Below the pieces are notes generated by a model, which searched no databases, was not told the origin of the DNA, and worked only from the letters and a program-made list of their open reading frames with translations. A stretch of DNA of 64,000 nt from Gammaproteobacteria bacterium. GTDB taxonomy: Bacteria > Pseudomonadota > Gammaproteobacteria > Steroidobacterales > Steroidobacteraceae. Shown here piece after piece: positions 41,190 through 49,426 of the stretch. The translations under genes and the position numbers were made by a program. Where the stretch lies: assembly GCA_016874295.1 (NCBI GenBank), contig VGUH01000007.1:50771-114770 (forward strand). Reading direction: 5' to 3'. Each line of letters begins with the position of its first letter. Position 1 is the first letter of the stretch.

Positions 41190-42956
41190 ATGGGAATGCG
41201 CTGGACAGTGGCGCTCGCGCTCGGATGTGCCGGCCTCGCCGCATGGGCGGACGAACCGGCGGACCGCATCCTGGTCCGCGGCCGGGTGCTGACGGTGGAC
41301 GCCGCCGACCGCGTGGCGGAGGCGCTCGCGATCCGGGACGGACGCATCCTTGCGGTCGGCACGTCGGAGGAGATCGAGCGCCTCGCCGGCCCGGCGACGG
41401 AACGCATCGATCTCGCGGGGCGCACGGCAACACCGGGGCTCATCGACGCACACGCGCACTTCTCGTCGGGGGGCCTGGTCCGGCTCACGAACCTCGCGCT
41501 CGGGTACCCGGAAGTCGCGAGCATTGCGGGGCTGGTCGCGCGCGTGGACGAGCGCGCCGCCGCCGCCCAGCCGGGCGAGTGGATACTCGGCCGAGGCTGG
41601 GACGAGGGCAAGTACCCGGAGCGGCGCATGGTCACAGCCGCGGACCTCGACGCCGTGACCCGCGGCCGGCCGGTCTGGCTCATGCACACGACCGGCCATT
41701 ACGGCGTCGCGAATACCGTCGCGCTCGCGCTCGCCGGCGTCGCCAGGGACACGCCTGACCCGCCGGGCGGCCAGATCGACCGGGACGCCGACGGCAACCC
41801 GACCGGCGTGCTCAAGGAGACCGCGATGTCGCTGGTCGCGGACCGGGTGCCGAGGCCCGGCCGCGCGCGGATGGAGGAGGCGATGCGCGCGATGTCGCGC
41901 GAATTCAATCGCGAGTGCATGACCGGCGTGAAGGACCCCGGCATCGGCGGCAGCCTGTTCGACGATCCCGAGGCGGCGCTCGAGACCTGGAATGCCTACC
42001 GCGCCGTGCTCGCGGAAGGCGCCCTCACAGTGCGGGTGTTCGCGCTGTGGCGCAGCCCGACCGACCTCGAAGACGCGAAGAAGCTTGTCGCGCTCATCGC
42101 GCCGCTCGGCAGGCCTGCCGCGGGCGGCGGTGACGGCCGCCTGGTCTCGGGCGGCATCAAGATCTTCGCGGATGGCAGCGGAGCGTCCCGCACCGCCTGG
42201 ATGTGGCAGGACTGGAACCGCGACCACACGGGCATCGACGCCGGCAACCGTGGCTACCCGGCGTTCGACCCGGAGCTGATCCGAGCGCTGATCCTGCTCT
42301 ACCACGACGCCGGGCTGCACGTCGGCACGCACGCGATCGGCGACCGCACCATCGACTGGGTCGTCGATTCGTACGCCGAGGCGCTGAGGCGGAATCCCGT
42401 GAAGGGCCTGCGCCACTCAATCATCCACTCGAACATTCCGGGCGAGCGCGCGCTCGAGGCGATGGCGGCGATGCAGAGGGACTTCGACGCGGGCTACCCG
42501 GAGCCCTCGCCTTCCTTCACTTGGTGGATCGGCGACATCTATGCCGGCAGCTTCGGGCCGGAGCGCAGCTTGCGCCTGAACCCGTTCGCGACCTACCGGC
42601 GAATGGGCATCCGCTGGGCGAGTGGGTCGGACTTCGACGTGACGCCCTTCCCCGCGCGCTACGGGATCTGGTCGTCGTCCGCGCGGCAGCCCTTGCTCGG
42701 TGTGCACGGCGGCAATCCCTTCGGCCGCGCCGAGGCCGTGGATACGCGCACGGCACTGCAGTCCTTCACGACCTGGGCCGCGCACCAGGTGTTCATGGAC
42801 GACATCACCGGCTCGCTCGAGCCCGGCAAGCGCGCCGACGTCGCCGTCTGGGGCACGGACTTCCAAGCGGCGCCGACGGAAGCGCTCAAGGACGCGGGCT
42901 GCCACATGACGATCTTCGACGGCGACGTCGTCCACCGGAGCGACATGTTCCCGTGA
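41190..42956 (+). CDS. Exported amidohydrolase (YtcJ-like, amidohydrolase_3)
   Basis: A 588-residue metal-dependent hydrolase with an N-terminal signal peptide (MGMRWTVALALGCAGLAAWA). It shows ILVRGRVLTVDAADRVAEALAIRDGRILAVG, the metal motif TPGLIDAHAHF (HxH), the carboxylated-Lys-type region, HVGTHAIGDRTIDWVVDSY and GSDFDVTPFPARYG. Members hydrolyse C-N bonds in diverse substrates. The next coding piece starts at GTG overlapping its TGA. Confidence 0.85.
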   Translation: MGMRWTVALALGCAGLAAWADEPADRILVRGRVLTVDAADRVAEALAIRDGRILAVGTSEEIERLAGPATERIDLAGRTATPGLIDAHAHFSSGGLVRLTNLALGYPEVASIAGLVARVDERAAAAQPGEWILGRGWDEGKYPERRMVTAADLDAVTRGRPVWLMHTTGHYGVANTVALALAGVARDTPDPPGGQIDRDADGNPTGVLKETAMSLVADRVPRPGRARMEEAMRAMSREFNRECMTGVKDPGIGGSLFDDPEAALETWNAYRAVLAEGALTVRVFALWRSPTDLEDAKKLVALIAPLGRPAAGGGDGRLVSGGIKIFADGSGASRTAWMWQDWNRDHTGIDAGNRGYPAFDPELIRALILLYHDAGLHVGTHAIGDRTIDWVVDSYAEALRRNPVKGLRHSIIHSNIPGERALEAMAAMQRDFDAGYPEPSPSFTWWIGDIYAGSFGPERSLRLNPFATYRRMGIRWASGSDFDVTPFPARYGIWSSSARQPLLGVHGGNPFGRAEAVDTRTALQSFTTWAAHQVFMDDITGSLEPGKRADVAVWGTDFQAAPTEALKDAGCHMTIFDGDVVHRSDMFP

Positions 42957-43192
42957 GCGGCGGCGTGAGCGAGGCCACCCCGGATGTGCTGCCGATCATC
43001 TCGCCCGTTGAATCCATCGGGGGTTTCTACCTTGCGACCGGATTCGGCGGTCACGGCTTCGGCATCGGTCCCGACGCCGGTAAACTGATCGCGGCCATGG
43101 TCAGCGGAACCGCCGGACCGCAGGCGCTCCACGGGTTCCGGCTGGGCCGCTTCTGCGACGGGTCGCCCATCGTGTCGGGGCCCGCGTTGTGA
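42953..43192 (+). pseudogene. C-terminal remnant of a D-amino-acid-oxidase-like FAD enzyme
   Basis: A 79-residue frame reads TPDVLPIISPVESIGGFYLATGFGGHGFGIGPDAGKLIAAMVSG ... FRLGRFCDG, which is the last 70 residues of a DAO-family FAD oxidoreductase. The roughly 300 residues that should precede it, including the FAD-binding site, are missing. A GTG at 42953 overlaps the amidohydrolase stop, so a short product might be made, but it cannot be an enzyme. Confidence 0.75.
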
Positions 43193-43208
43193 CGGGAGGA
43201 TTGGCGCG

Positions 43209-44846
43209 GTGAAGGCGAAGCGCTACGACGCCGCCGTGATCGGCGGCGGGCACAACGGGCTGACCGCGGCGTTCTATCTCGCGCGCGCGGGCCTCTCGGT
43301 CGTCGTGCTCGAGCGCCGCGACGTGCTCGGCGGCTGCGCCGTGACCGAGGAAATCGACGCCGCGAAGGCGCCCGGCTGCCGCGTGTCGACCGCGTCCTAC
43401 ATGGCGAGCATGCTGCGGCCCGAGGTGATCCGCGACCTCGCGCTCGATACGCACGGCCTGCGCATGGTCGCGGCCGAGCCGACCGTGCAGGCGGTGACGC
43501 CGGACGGCACGGTGCTGCCCTGGTGGAGCGACCACGCACGCATGCGCGCGCTGCTCGAGAGGTTCGCGCCGGCGGATTGCGAGCGCTTCCTGGCGATGGA
43601 GGGCCGACTCGCCGGCCTCGCCCGCCATCTCGAGCCGCTGTTCATGCAGGCGCCTCCGGACATGGAACGCGAAGGCCTGGCGGGACTTGCGGACCTGCTC
43701 GGCTTCGCGCTCAGGTTCCGCGGGCTCAGCAACCGCGAGATCCCCGAGCTGATCGCCTTCGCGACCGGCAGCCTCGGCGAGTTCCTCGATCGCACGCTCG
43801 TATCGCCGCACCTGAAGTCGCTGATCCTCGCCAACAGCCTGTACGGCAAGCACGGCGGGCCGTACGACCCGGGCACGCTGTTCGGCCTGCTGTTCCACCT
43901 GCTCGGCGGTGGCGCGGAATCGAAGCAGGGTTTCGTCTGCCACGTGATGGGCGGCATGGGCGCGATCACCCAGGCGATGGCGGCGGCCTGCCGCGGCGCC
44001 GGCGTCGAACTCGTGACCGGCACGGAGGTCGGCGAGGTGCGCATCGCGGGCGGCCGGGCGGCCGGCGTGACGCTGGCCGACGGGAGTACGATCGACGCCG
44101 GGCTCGTCGTGTCGAACGCGGACCCGAAGCGCACCTACCTGAAGCTCGTTCCGGCGGACGCGCTCGATCCGGAATTCCGCGCGCGCGTCGCCGGCATCAA
44201 GATGGACGGCCCCTGCGGCAAGTTCAATCTGGTGCTGTCGGAGGAGCCGAGGCTCGAGAACGAGGAACCGGACTCCGATGCGCTGAGGCGCGCGCAGTTC
44301 ACGCTCGTGCCCTGGCTCGACAGCGCGCAGGCCGCCTACGGCGAGATGCGCCGCGGCCGCATCGCCGAGGAGCTCTGGATCGACTGCCTGGTGCCATCGC
44401 TGATCGACGATTCGCTCGCGCCGCAAGGCAGGCATGTGATGACCTGCTTCGTCCAGTACCTGCCGTACGCGCTCGCGGGCTCGGACTGGAGTCTCGAGCG
44501 TGATCGGCTCCAGGCGCAGCTCATCCGCCAGATCGCGCGTTTCGTGCCCGCGGTCGGGCGCTCCGTGATTGCGCAGCGGCTCTACACGCCGGCTGACCTC
44601 GAGGCCACGTTCGGCATCACCGAGGGCAACATCTTCCACGGTGACCTGCGGCCCGACCAGTTGTTCTTCATGCGGCCGGTGCCGGGCTACGCGCGCTACG
44701 CGGCGCCGATCCCCGCGCTGTACCTCTGCGGCGCCGGCACCCACCCGGGCGGCGGCGTGACCGGCGCGCCCGGGCACAACGCGGCGCGGCGCATCCTCGC
44801 CGACCTGAAGCGCGATCGCGCTCTGAGACGCCGCCTGTTCTCGTGA
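43209..44846 (+). CDS. PYROXD2/CrtI-like NAD(P)/FAD oxidoreductase
   Basis: A 545-residue flavoprotein: RYDAAVIGGGHNGLTAAFYLARAGLSVVVLERRDVLGGCAVTEE is the dinucleotide-binding region, followed by PYDPGTLFGLLFHLLGGGAESKQGFVCHVMGGMGAITQAMAAACRGAG and a C-terminal PALYLCGAGTHPGGGVTGAPGHNAARRIL, typical of phytoene-dehydrogenase relatives of the PYROXD2 type. Substrate unknown. Starts at GTG 43209. It follows the DAO remnant and precedes an MFS carrier, so the amidohydrolase-to-carrier run could be one catabolic operon. Confidence 0.85.
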   Translation: MKAKRYDAAVIGGGHNGLTAAFYLARAGLSVVVLERRDVLGGCAVTEEIDAAKAPGCRVSTASYMASMLRPEVIRDLALDTHGLRMVAAEPTVQAVTPDGTVLPWWSDHARMRALLERFAPADCERFLAMEGRLAGLARHLEPLFMQAPPDMEREGLAGLADLLGFALRFRGLSNREIPELIAFATGSLGEFLDRTLVSPHLKSLILANSLYGKHGGPYDPGTLFGLLFHLLGGGAESKQGFVCHVMGGMGAITQAMAAACRGAGVELVTGTEVGEVRIAGGRAAGVTLADGSTIDAGLVVSNADPKRTYLKLVPADALDPEFRARVAGIKMDGPCGKFNLVLSEEPRLENEEPDSDALRRAQFTLVPWLDSAQAAYGEMRRGRIAEELWIDCLVPSLIDDSLAPQGRHVMTCFVQYLPYALAGSDWSLERDRLQAQLIRQIARFVPAVGRSVIAQRLYTPADLEATFGITEGNIFHGDLRPDQLFFMRPVPGYARYAAPIPALYLCGAGTHPGGGVTGAPGHNAARRILADLKRDRALRRRLFS

Positions 44847-44859
44847 GCAGCCGCTGATC

Positions 44860-46134
44860 ATGCTGCGCGGCATCCCGATTCGCTGGCGCGTGCTCGCGGT
44901 GCTGTTCCTGGTGAGTTTCGTCAATTACGCCCTGCGCAACGTCATATCGGTGGCGGCTCCGACGCTGCGCACGGAATTCGGTTTCACCACCGCCGAGCTC
45001 GGCTGGATCATCGGCAGCTTCAGCCTCAGCTACACGCTGCTGCAGGTCCCGGGCGGCATCTTCGGGCAGCGCTACGGCACGCGTCGCGCGCTCGGATTTC
45101 TGACGGTCACCTGGGGCGTACTGACCTGGCTCACCGGCTTCGCGCCGGGATTGATGGCGGCGTCCGCGGCGGGCGCAATGGTGGCGCTCGTGTCGGTACG
45201 CCTGCTGCTCGGCGCGACCCAGGCGCCGATCTTCCCGGTGACGGCCGGCACCGTCGAGGCCTGGTTCCCGCCCGGCCACTGGGCGCTTCCGCTTGCCGTG
45301 ACCAGTTCGGGGCTTTCGCTCGGTCAGGCGGCGCTCGGTCCGATCGTGACGGCGCTGATCTTCCACTACGGCTGGCGCGAGGCCTGCTACATCCTGGCGC
45401 CGTTCGGCGTCGCCGTCGGCATCTGGTGGTACTGGTACGCGCGCGACCTGCCCGTGCAGCACCCCGCGATCACGCCCGAGGAGATCGCGTTCATTGACCG
45501 CGACCGGGCGAAGGTGGAAGCGGCCGCGCCCGGATCCTGGCTCAAGGCGCTGCTCGAGCGCGACGTAGTGGTGCTGGCGGTGAGCTACTTCTGCATGAAC
45601 TACGTGTTTTTCATGTTCTCGCAGTGGCTCTTTACCTACCTGGTCGAGTCGCGCGGCTTTTCCATGCTCGAGGGCGGCATTCTGTACGCGCTCCCGTTCA
45701 TATCCGGGGCCGTGCTGACCGTCGTCGGCGGCGTGGTCTGCGATTACCTGTGCCGCCGCTTCGGGGCGCGCACCGGCTGCCGAATCACGGCCATGACGGG
45801 CCTGCTGCTGGTCGCGGTTTTCATGCTGGCGGGCGCGTTCGCGACCAGCCCGTACGTGGCGGTCGCGATGCTGTCGCTCTGCTTCGGCTTCGTGATGTTC
45901 ACCGACACGCCCTACTGGGTGGCGATCGCCTATGCGGCCGGGAAGGACACGATGAGCGCGTCGGGCGTGCTGAACCTCGGCGGCAACCTGCCGAGCCTGC
46001 TGGCGCCGCTCATCGGGCTCATGATCGACCGCGCCGGCTGGCTGCCGACGATCGCGAGCGGCTCGGTGTTCGCGGTCATCGGCGCGGGCCTGTGGCTCCT
46101 CGTGCGCCTCAAGAGCGCGCGTGACGCGGGGTGA
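44860..46134 (+). CDS. MFS transporter, anion:cation symporter type
   Basis: A 424-residue carrier with 12 membrane segments. The opening RVLAVLFLVSFVNYALRNVISVAAPTLRTEFGFTTAELGWIIGSFSLSYTLLQVPGGIFGQRYGTRRAL and FPVTAGTVEAWFPPGHWALPLAVTSSGLSLGQAALGP fit the ACS family that imports organic acids such as hexuronates or phthalate-like anions. Likely the uptake partner of the upstream amidohydrolase and oxidoreductase; that is inference from position. Confidence 0.82.
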   Translation: MLRGIPIRWRVLAVLFLVSFVNYALRNVISVAAPTLRTEFGFTTAELGWIIGSFSLSYTLLQVPGGIFGQRYGTRRALGFLTVTWGVLTWLTGFAPGLMAASAAGAMVALVSVRLLLGATQAPIFPVTAGTVEAWFPPGHWALPLAVTSSGLSLGQAALGPIVTALIFHYGWREACYILAPFGVAVGIWWYWYARDLPVQHPAITPEEIAFIDRDRAKVEAAAPGSWLKALLERDVVVLAVSYFCMNYVFFMFSQWLFTYLVESRGFSMLEGGILYALPFISGAVLTVVGGVVCDYLCRRFGARTGCRITAMTGLLLVAVFMLAGAFATSPYVAVAMLSLCFGFVMFTDTPYWVAIAYAAGKDTMSASGVLNLGGNLPSLLAPLIGLMIDRAGWLPTIASGSVFAVIGAGLWLLVRLKSARDAG

Positions 46135-46183
46135 TGCGCCGAGGCGAATCTCGCGGCTGAATTCGGATACACGGACGGCCGTG

Positions 46184-46858
46184 TCAGCGCAGTTCGTCCG
46201 CCTTCACGTTCTTTTCGGCCCAGGCGGGATACGCCCTGCGCAGCGCCTCGAGCTCGCGCTCGGCTTCGGCGCGGCGGCCCTCGGCGAATAGCTTGCGGAT
46301 TCGCGCGTACCACGTCTCGGGCGAGAGGGACTCGGGCTCCGCCGATTCGGCGCTCGCGACAGCGGCCGCCGCCGAAGGCGCCGGTGCCGCCGCGGCCGGC
46401 GGCGCAGCCAGCTCCCGCTGCGTGGAGGGCGACGCGGGCAGCCCGGTGTCCGCTACGACTTCTTCCGCCAGCTCGCTTGCCGCCCGCAGTTCGTGCTCCG
46501 GCCCGCCAACGCGCGGGACCGGGGGCGCAACGTCCGCGCCGGTTTCGGCGTCGGTGAGGACGGAGTGCTCGGGTTCCGCGGCCTTGTGCACGGGCGCCGA
46601 ATCGCCCGGTATGGCGGACTCGGTCATCACTGGTCGGCGGACCGTGTCAAATTCCGAGCGCACGATCAAGACCGCCAGCACGACGCTCGCCGCGAGAGAA
46701 GCGGGCAGCCACCAGCGCCGGCTGCGCGGCGTGAGCGCGCGGCGCGCGGCGGCGCGGATGCGCGCGTCCGTCGTCTCCGGCGGGCGGTTCCCGGATTCCC
46801 CGAGCAGCCGTTGCCACGGCTCGCGGGGAAACGGTGCTTCGTCGTCGCGTCCTTCCAT
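46184..46858 (-). CDS. Membrane-anchored protein, probable anti-sigma partner
   Basis: A 224-residue protein with a short cytoplasmic part (MEGRDDEAPFPREPWQRLLGESGN), basic TPRSRRWW followed by one membrane segment (LPASLAASVVLAVLIV, 51-66), a long Ala/Pro/Glu linker and a C-terminal helical repeat-like part (PETWYARIRKLFAEGRRAEAERELEALRRAYPAW). It starts 5 bases after the ECF sigma gene, the usual place for an anti-sigma factor, though no zinc motif is seen. Confidence 0.65.
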   Translation of the reverse strand: MEGRDDEAPFPREPWQRLLGESGNRPPETTDARIRAAARRALTPRSRRWWLPASLAASVVLAVLIVRSEFDTVRRPVMTESAIPGDSAPVHKAAEPEHSVLTDAETGADVAPPVPRVGGPEHELRAASELAEEVVADTGLPASPSTQRELAAPPAAAAPAPSAAAAVASAESAEPESLSPETWYARIRKLFAEGRRAEAERELEALRRAYPAWAEKNVKADELR

Positions 46859-46863
46859 GTCCT

Positions 46864-47430
46864 TCAGTCCGATGCTGTTTCGCCAAGCGTCTGGCGGAGT
46901 TTCGCCGCGGCGTAGCGCAACCGGCTCTTCGCGGTCTCCGGGTTCACGCCGGTGCTCTCGGCGATTTCGGCGACGCTGAGCCCGCCCTCCACGTACAAGA
47001 GGAAAGCGGTGCTTTGCTCCTGCGGCAATCGTTCGAGCGCCGCTGCGAGCCGCTCGCCGCGCTCGCCCGCGAGCGCTGCGGCCAGCGGCTCGGCCACCGC
47101 GTCATCCGCGGCGGCGGCGACCGCCTCGTCGTCCGCCGTCTCGCGCGCCCCACGTCGCGCGACCGTGCGCCAATGGTCCATGCAGCAGTTATGGGCGATG
47201 CGGTACAACCAGGTCGCGAACCGGGCCTCCGGCCGGTAGTTCTCGCGGTGGGCGATGACCCGCGACCAGCACTCCTGGAACACGTCGTCCGTCGCAGCCG
47301 CATCCCGTACCGACCGCCCGATGAAGCGCCAGAGGCCGTTGCGATGGTTCGCGTAGAGCTCGTCGAACGCGCGTGCATCGCCCGCGGCGTAACGCAGCAT
47401 CAATTGTGCGTCGGCGTCGCCCAGTCCCAT
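46864..47430 (-). CDS. ECF-type RNA polymerase sigma factor
   Basis: A 188-residue sigma-70 family protein. Region 2 is FDELYANHRNGLWRFIGRSVRDAAATDDVFQECWSRVIAHRENYRPEARFATWLYRIAHNCCMDHWR; region 4 is LPQEQSTAFLLYVEGGLSVAEIAESTGVNPETAKSRLRYAAAKLRQ. The ATG at 47430 is chosen because sigma homology begins a few residues later; an earlier in-frame ATG at 47544 adds 38 residues without homology. It is divergent from the exported small protein, with a 319-bp gap. Confidence 0.92.
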   Translation of the reverse strand: MGLGDADAQLMLRYAAGDARAFDELYANHRNGLWRFIGRSVRDAAATDDVFQECWSRVIAHRENYRPEARFATWLYRIAHNCCMDHWRTVARRGARETADDEAVAAAADDAVAEPLAAALAGERGERLAAALERLPQEQSTAFLLYVEGGLSVAEIAESTGVNPETAKSRLRYAAAKLRQTLGETASD

Positions 47431-47749
47431 CGGCGGCCACTGTACCCGGAAGGGGTGGGCGCCATTTTCTTGAACGTTGCGGGCGAGCGAAAGGTGTTGG
47501 AGTCCTGCGCGAATTGGGCCTCTGACGGCGTCCGGCACGCCCAAAACAAGCCATCGCGACAGCTCTGTGCCACTTCTAACTGATTGATTTTTATCACTAA
47601 GCTCAATAGGTCAAAAATTTTCTCAGAAAGGGCTTGCAAATGAGTCAGTGTTATAGTGAACTACAACACCAGATGAGGACATCAGTACATCGGAATCCGG
47701 TAAGGAACCGGAACGGAAACGAAGCAAAGGAAGGAGAGACACGTTCACG
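47431..47749. other. Divergent intergenic region
   Basis: About 320 bp between the sigma factor and the small exported gene, noticeably AT-richer around 47575-47670 than its surroundings. It holds the candidate operator/promoter at 47647-47670 and an AAGGAGAG ribosome-binding sequence at about 47730-47738. No gene is apparent. Confidence 0.6.
47647..47670 (+). promoter_or_regulatory. Inverted repeat, candidate GntR/YtrA operator with embedded -10
   Basis: GTGTTATAGT (47648-47657) and ACTACAACAC (47660-47669) are inverted arms matching at 9 of 10, centred on GA. TATAGT at 47652-47657 is a good -10 hexamer; no convincing -35 lies at normal distance. The site is 80 bp upstream of a small gene that leads into a GntR regulator and ABC exporter, so autoregulation by that regulator is likely. 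Confidence 0.5.
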
Positions 47750-48076
47750 ATGGTTACACAGAACACCCGGAAGACCTTCAGTGCAGTTGCAGCGATGGCA
47801 ATCGTCTCGTTCGGTGGCCTCGTTATGGATCAGGCCTACCTGGCTGCTGCCCCGAGGGGCACGATCGAAGTCGGCGAGCTGACCGCGCTCGACGGCGTAA
47901 CGCTGCTCGCGCAGTTGTCGGAAGTGGTCGTCGTCGCACGGCGCGACGGCGCCCGGCAGTTCGCGGCGGCGGAGCTGCCGGAAGTCATGGTGGTGGCCAA
48001 GCGCGTCACGCAGATGGTCGCCAGCGAAGACCGGGCCGCCCGGCTGTCGCAGCTGGCCATCAAGGCGGGCTTCTGA
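47750..48076 (+). CDS. Small exported protein heading a GntR-ABC operon
   Basis: A 108-residue protein with an N-terminal hydrophobic segment (FSAVAAMAIVSFGGLVMDQAYLAAA) that looks like a signal peptide or anchor. The mature part holds a repeated motif, LSEVVVVARRDG and LPEVMVVAKRVT, about 23 residues apart. The motif resembles the TonB-box/plug start of TonB-dependent receptors, but the protein is far too short to be one. No family recognised. It is preceded by AAGGAGAG and lies 71 bp before the GntR gene on the same strand. Confidence 0.6.
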   Translation: MVTQNTRKTFSAVAAMAIVSFGGLVMDQAYLAAAPRGTIEVGELTALDGVTLLAQLSEVVVVARRDGARQFAAAELPEVMVVAKRVTQMVASEDRAARLSQLAIKAGF

Positions 48077-48147
48077 AGAGCCCAAAAGGGCGACTCAGGT
48101 GCTCTGCTAAGGTAGTCTGGTAGCGGGCCAGTTCACTCTGCAAACCC

Positions 48148-48576
48148 ATGGATACCAACTGGAACGACAGCCTCCCGATCTATCGCCAGCTGCGCGACCG
48201 CGTCGTGGCGATGATCCTGCAGGGCGTCCTGAATGACGGCGACCCGTTGCCGTCGGTGCGCAGCGTCGCGGCCGAGTACCGGCTGAACCCGCTGACGGTC
48301 CTGAAGGCTTACCAGCAGCTGGTCGACGAAAATCTCGTCGGGAAGCGCCGCGGGCGCGGCATGTTCGTGACCGAGGGGGCGCGCCGCGCCCTGATGAAAA
48401 ACGAGCGCCAGCTCTTCCTGGAGGAAGAGTGGCCAAAGATCGCGGGCCGGATCCAGCGCCTCGGCTTCGAGCCGAAAGAGTTGCTGGACCGGCTCGACCG
48501 GATTCCCCCCGCGCCGGCGCCGTCGCTGACGGCCGCGCGCGATGCGGGCGACGACGAGGAGAACGGGCGTGGGTGA
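48148..48576 (+). CDS. GntR-family regulator, YtrA subfamily
   Basis: The 142-residue protein has an N-terminal winged helix (PIYRQLRDRVVAMILQGVLNDGDPLPSVRSVAAEYRLNPLTVLKAYQQLVDENLVGKRRGRGMFVTEGA) and only a short helical C-terminal arm, the hallmark of the YtrA subfamily. Such regulators usually repress the ABC-exporter operon in which they lie. Its end overlaps the ATPase gene by 8 bases. Confidence 0.9.
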   Translation: MDTNWNDSLPIYRQLRDRVVAMILQGVLNDGDPLPSVRSVAAEYRLNPLTVLKAYQQLVDENLVGKRRGRGMFVTEGARRALMKNERQLFLEEEWPKIAGRIQRLGFEPKELLDRLDRIPPAPAPSLTAARDAGDDEENGRG

Positions 48577-49426
48577 GCTGATCGTGGCGCGCGGACTCGG
48601 CAAGAGTTTCGGTTCGACGCGGGCGCTCGACGACGTGAACTTCCGCGTCGAGTCCGGGCGCATCGTCGGCCTGATCGGCCCGAACGGTGCCGGCAAGACC
48701 ACGGCGCTCAAGGCGCTGCTCGGCCTGACCCGCTTCGAGGGCGGGCTCTCGGTGCTCGGTCTGAACCCCCACCTCCAGCGCCACCGGCTCATGCAGGACG
48801 TCTGCTTCATCGCCGACGTGGCGGTGCTGCCGCGCTGGATACGCGTCAGCCAGTTGATCGATTTCGTCGCGGCCGCGCACCCGCGCTTTCGCCGCGAGAT
48901 CTGCGAGCAGTTCCTGGCGCGCAGCGACGTGCGCAGGACCAGCCGCGTCAGGGAACTGTCGAAGGGCATGGTGACGCAGCTGCACCTCGCCCTGGTGATG
49001 GCGATTGACGCGAAGCTGCTGGTCCTGGACGAGCCGACGCTCGGCCTCGACATCCTGATGCGCAGGCAGTTCTACGAGACGCTGCTCAACGAGTATTTCG
49101 ACGAACAGCGCACCATCCTCGTCACGACACACCAGGTCGAGGAGGTCGAGCACATCCTGACGGACCTTCTGTTCATCGATCGCGGGCGCATTGTGCTCGA
49201 CGCGGCGATGGACCAGGTGCAGGAGCAGTACGCCCAGGTGTCGGTCCGGCCCGAGCACCTCGCCGCCGCCCGCAGCCACCAGCCGATCGCGGAGCGCCAG
49301 GGACTCGGCCGCACGCACATGCTGTTCCGCGGCGCCGACCGCGTTGCGCTCGAGCGGCTTGGCGAGGTGGGGGTGCCGTCGGTCGCCGACCTGTTTGTTG
49401 CCGTGATCCAGGGAGCACGCGCATGA
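48569..49426 (+). CDS. ABC transporter ATP-binding protein
   Basis: A 285-residue ATPase: Walker A GLIGPNGAGKTTALKALLG, signature VRELSKGMVTQLHLALVMA (an LSKGM variant of LSGGQ), Walker B KLLVLDEPTLGLD, and switch His in ILVTTHQVEEVEHI. The C-terminal 70 residues are a regulatory extension. Start GTG at 48569 overlaps the GntR stop. It pairs with the permease that follows, overlapping by four bases. Confidence 0.92.
   Translation: MGELIVARGLGKSFGSTRALDDVNFRVESGRIVGLIGPNGAGKTTALKALLGLTRFEGGLSVLGLNPHLQRHRLMQDVCFIADVAVLPRWIRVSQLIDFVAAAHPRFRREICEQFLARSDVRRTSRVRELSKGMVTQLHLALVMAIDAKLLVLDEPTLGLDILMRRQFYETLLNEYFDEQRTILVTTHQVEEVEHILTDLLFIDRGRIVLDAAMDQVQEQYAQVSVRPEHLAAARSHQPIAERQGLGRTHMLFRGADRVALERLGEVGVPSVADLFVAVIQGARA

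Noticed and set aside
47634..47657. TTGCAA / TATAGT as a complete sigma-70 promoter
   Set aside because: The spacer would be only 12 bases; I keep only the -10 and operator.
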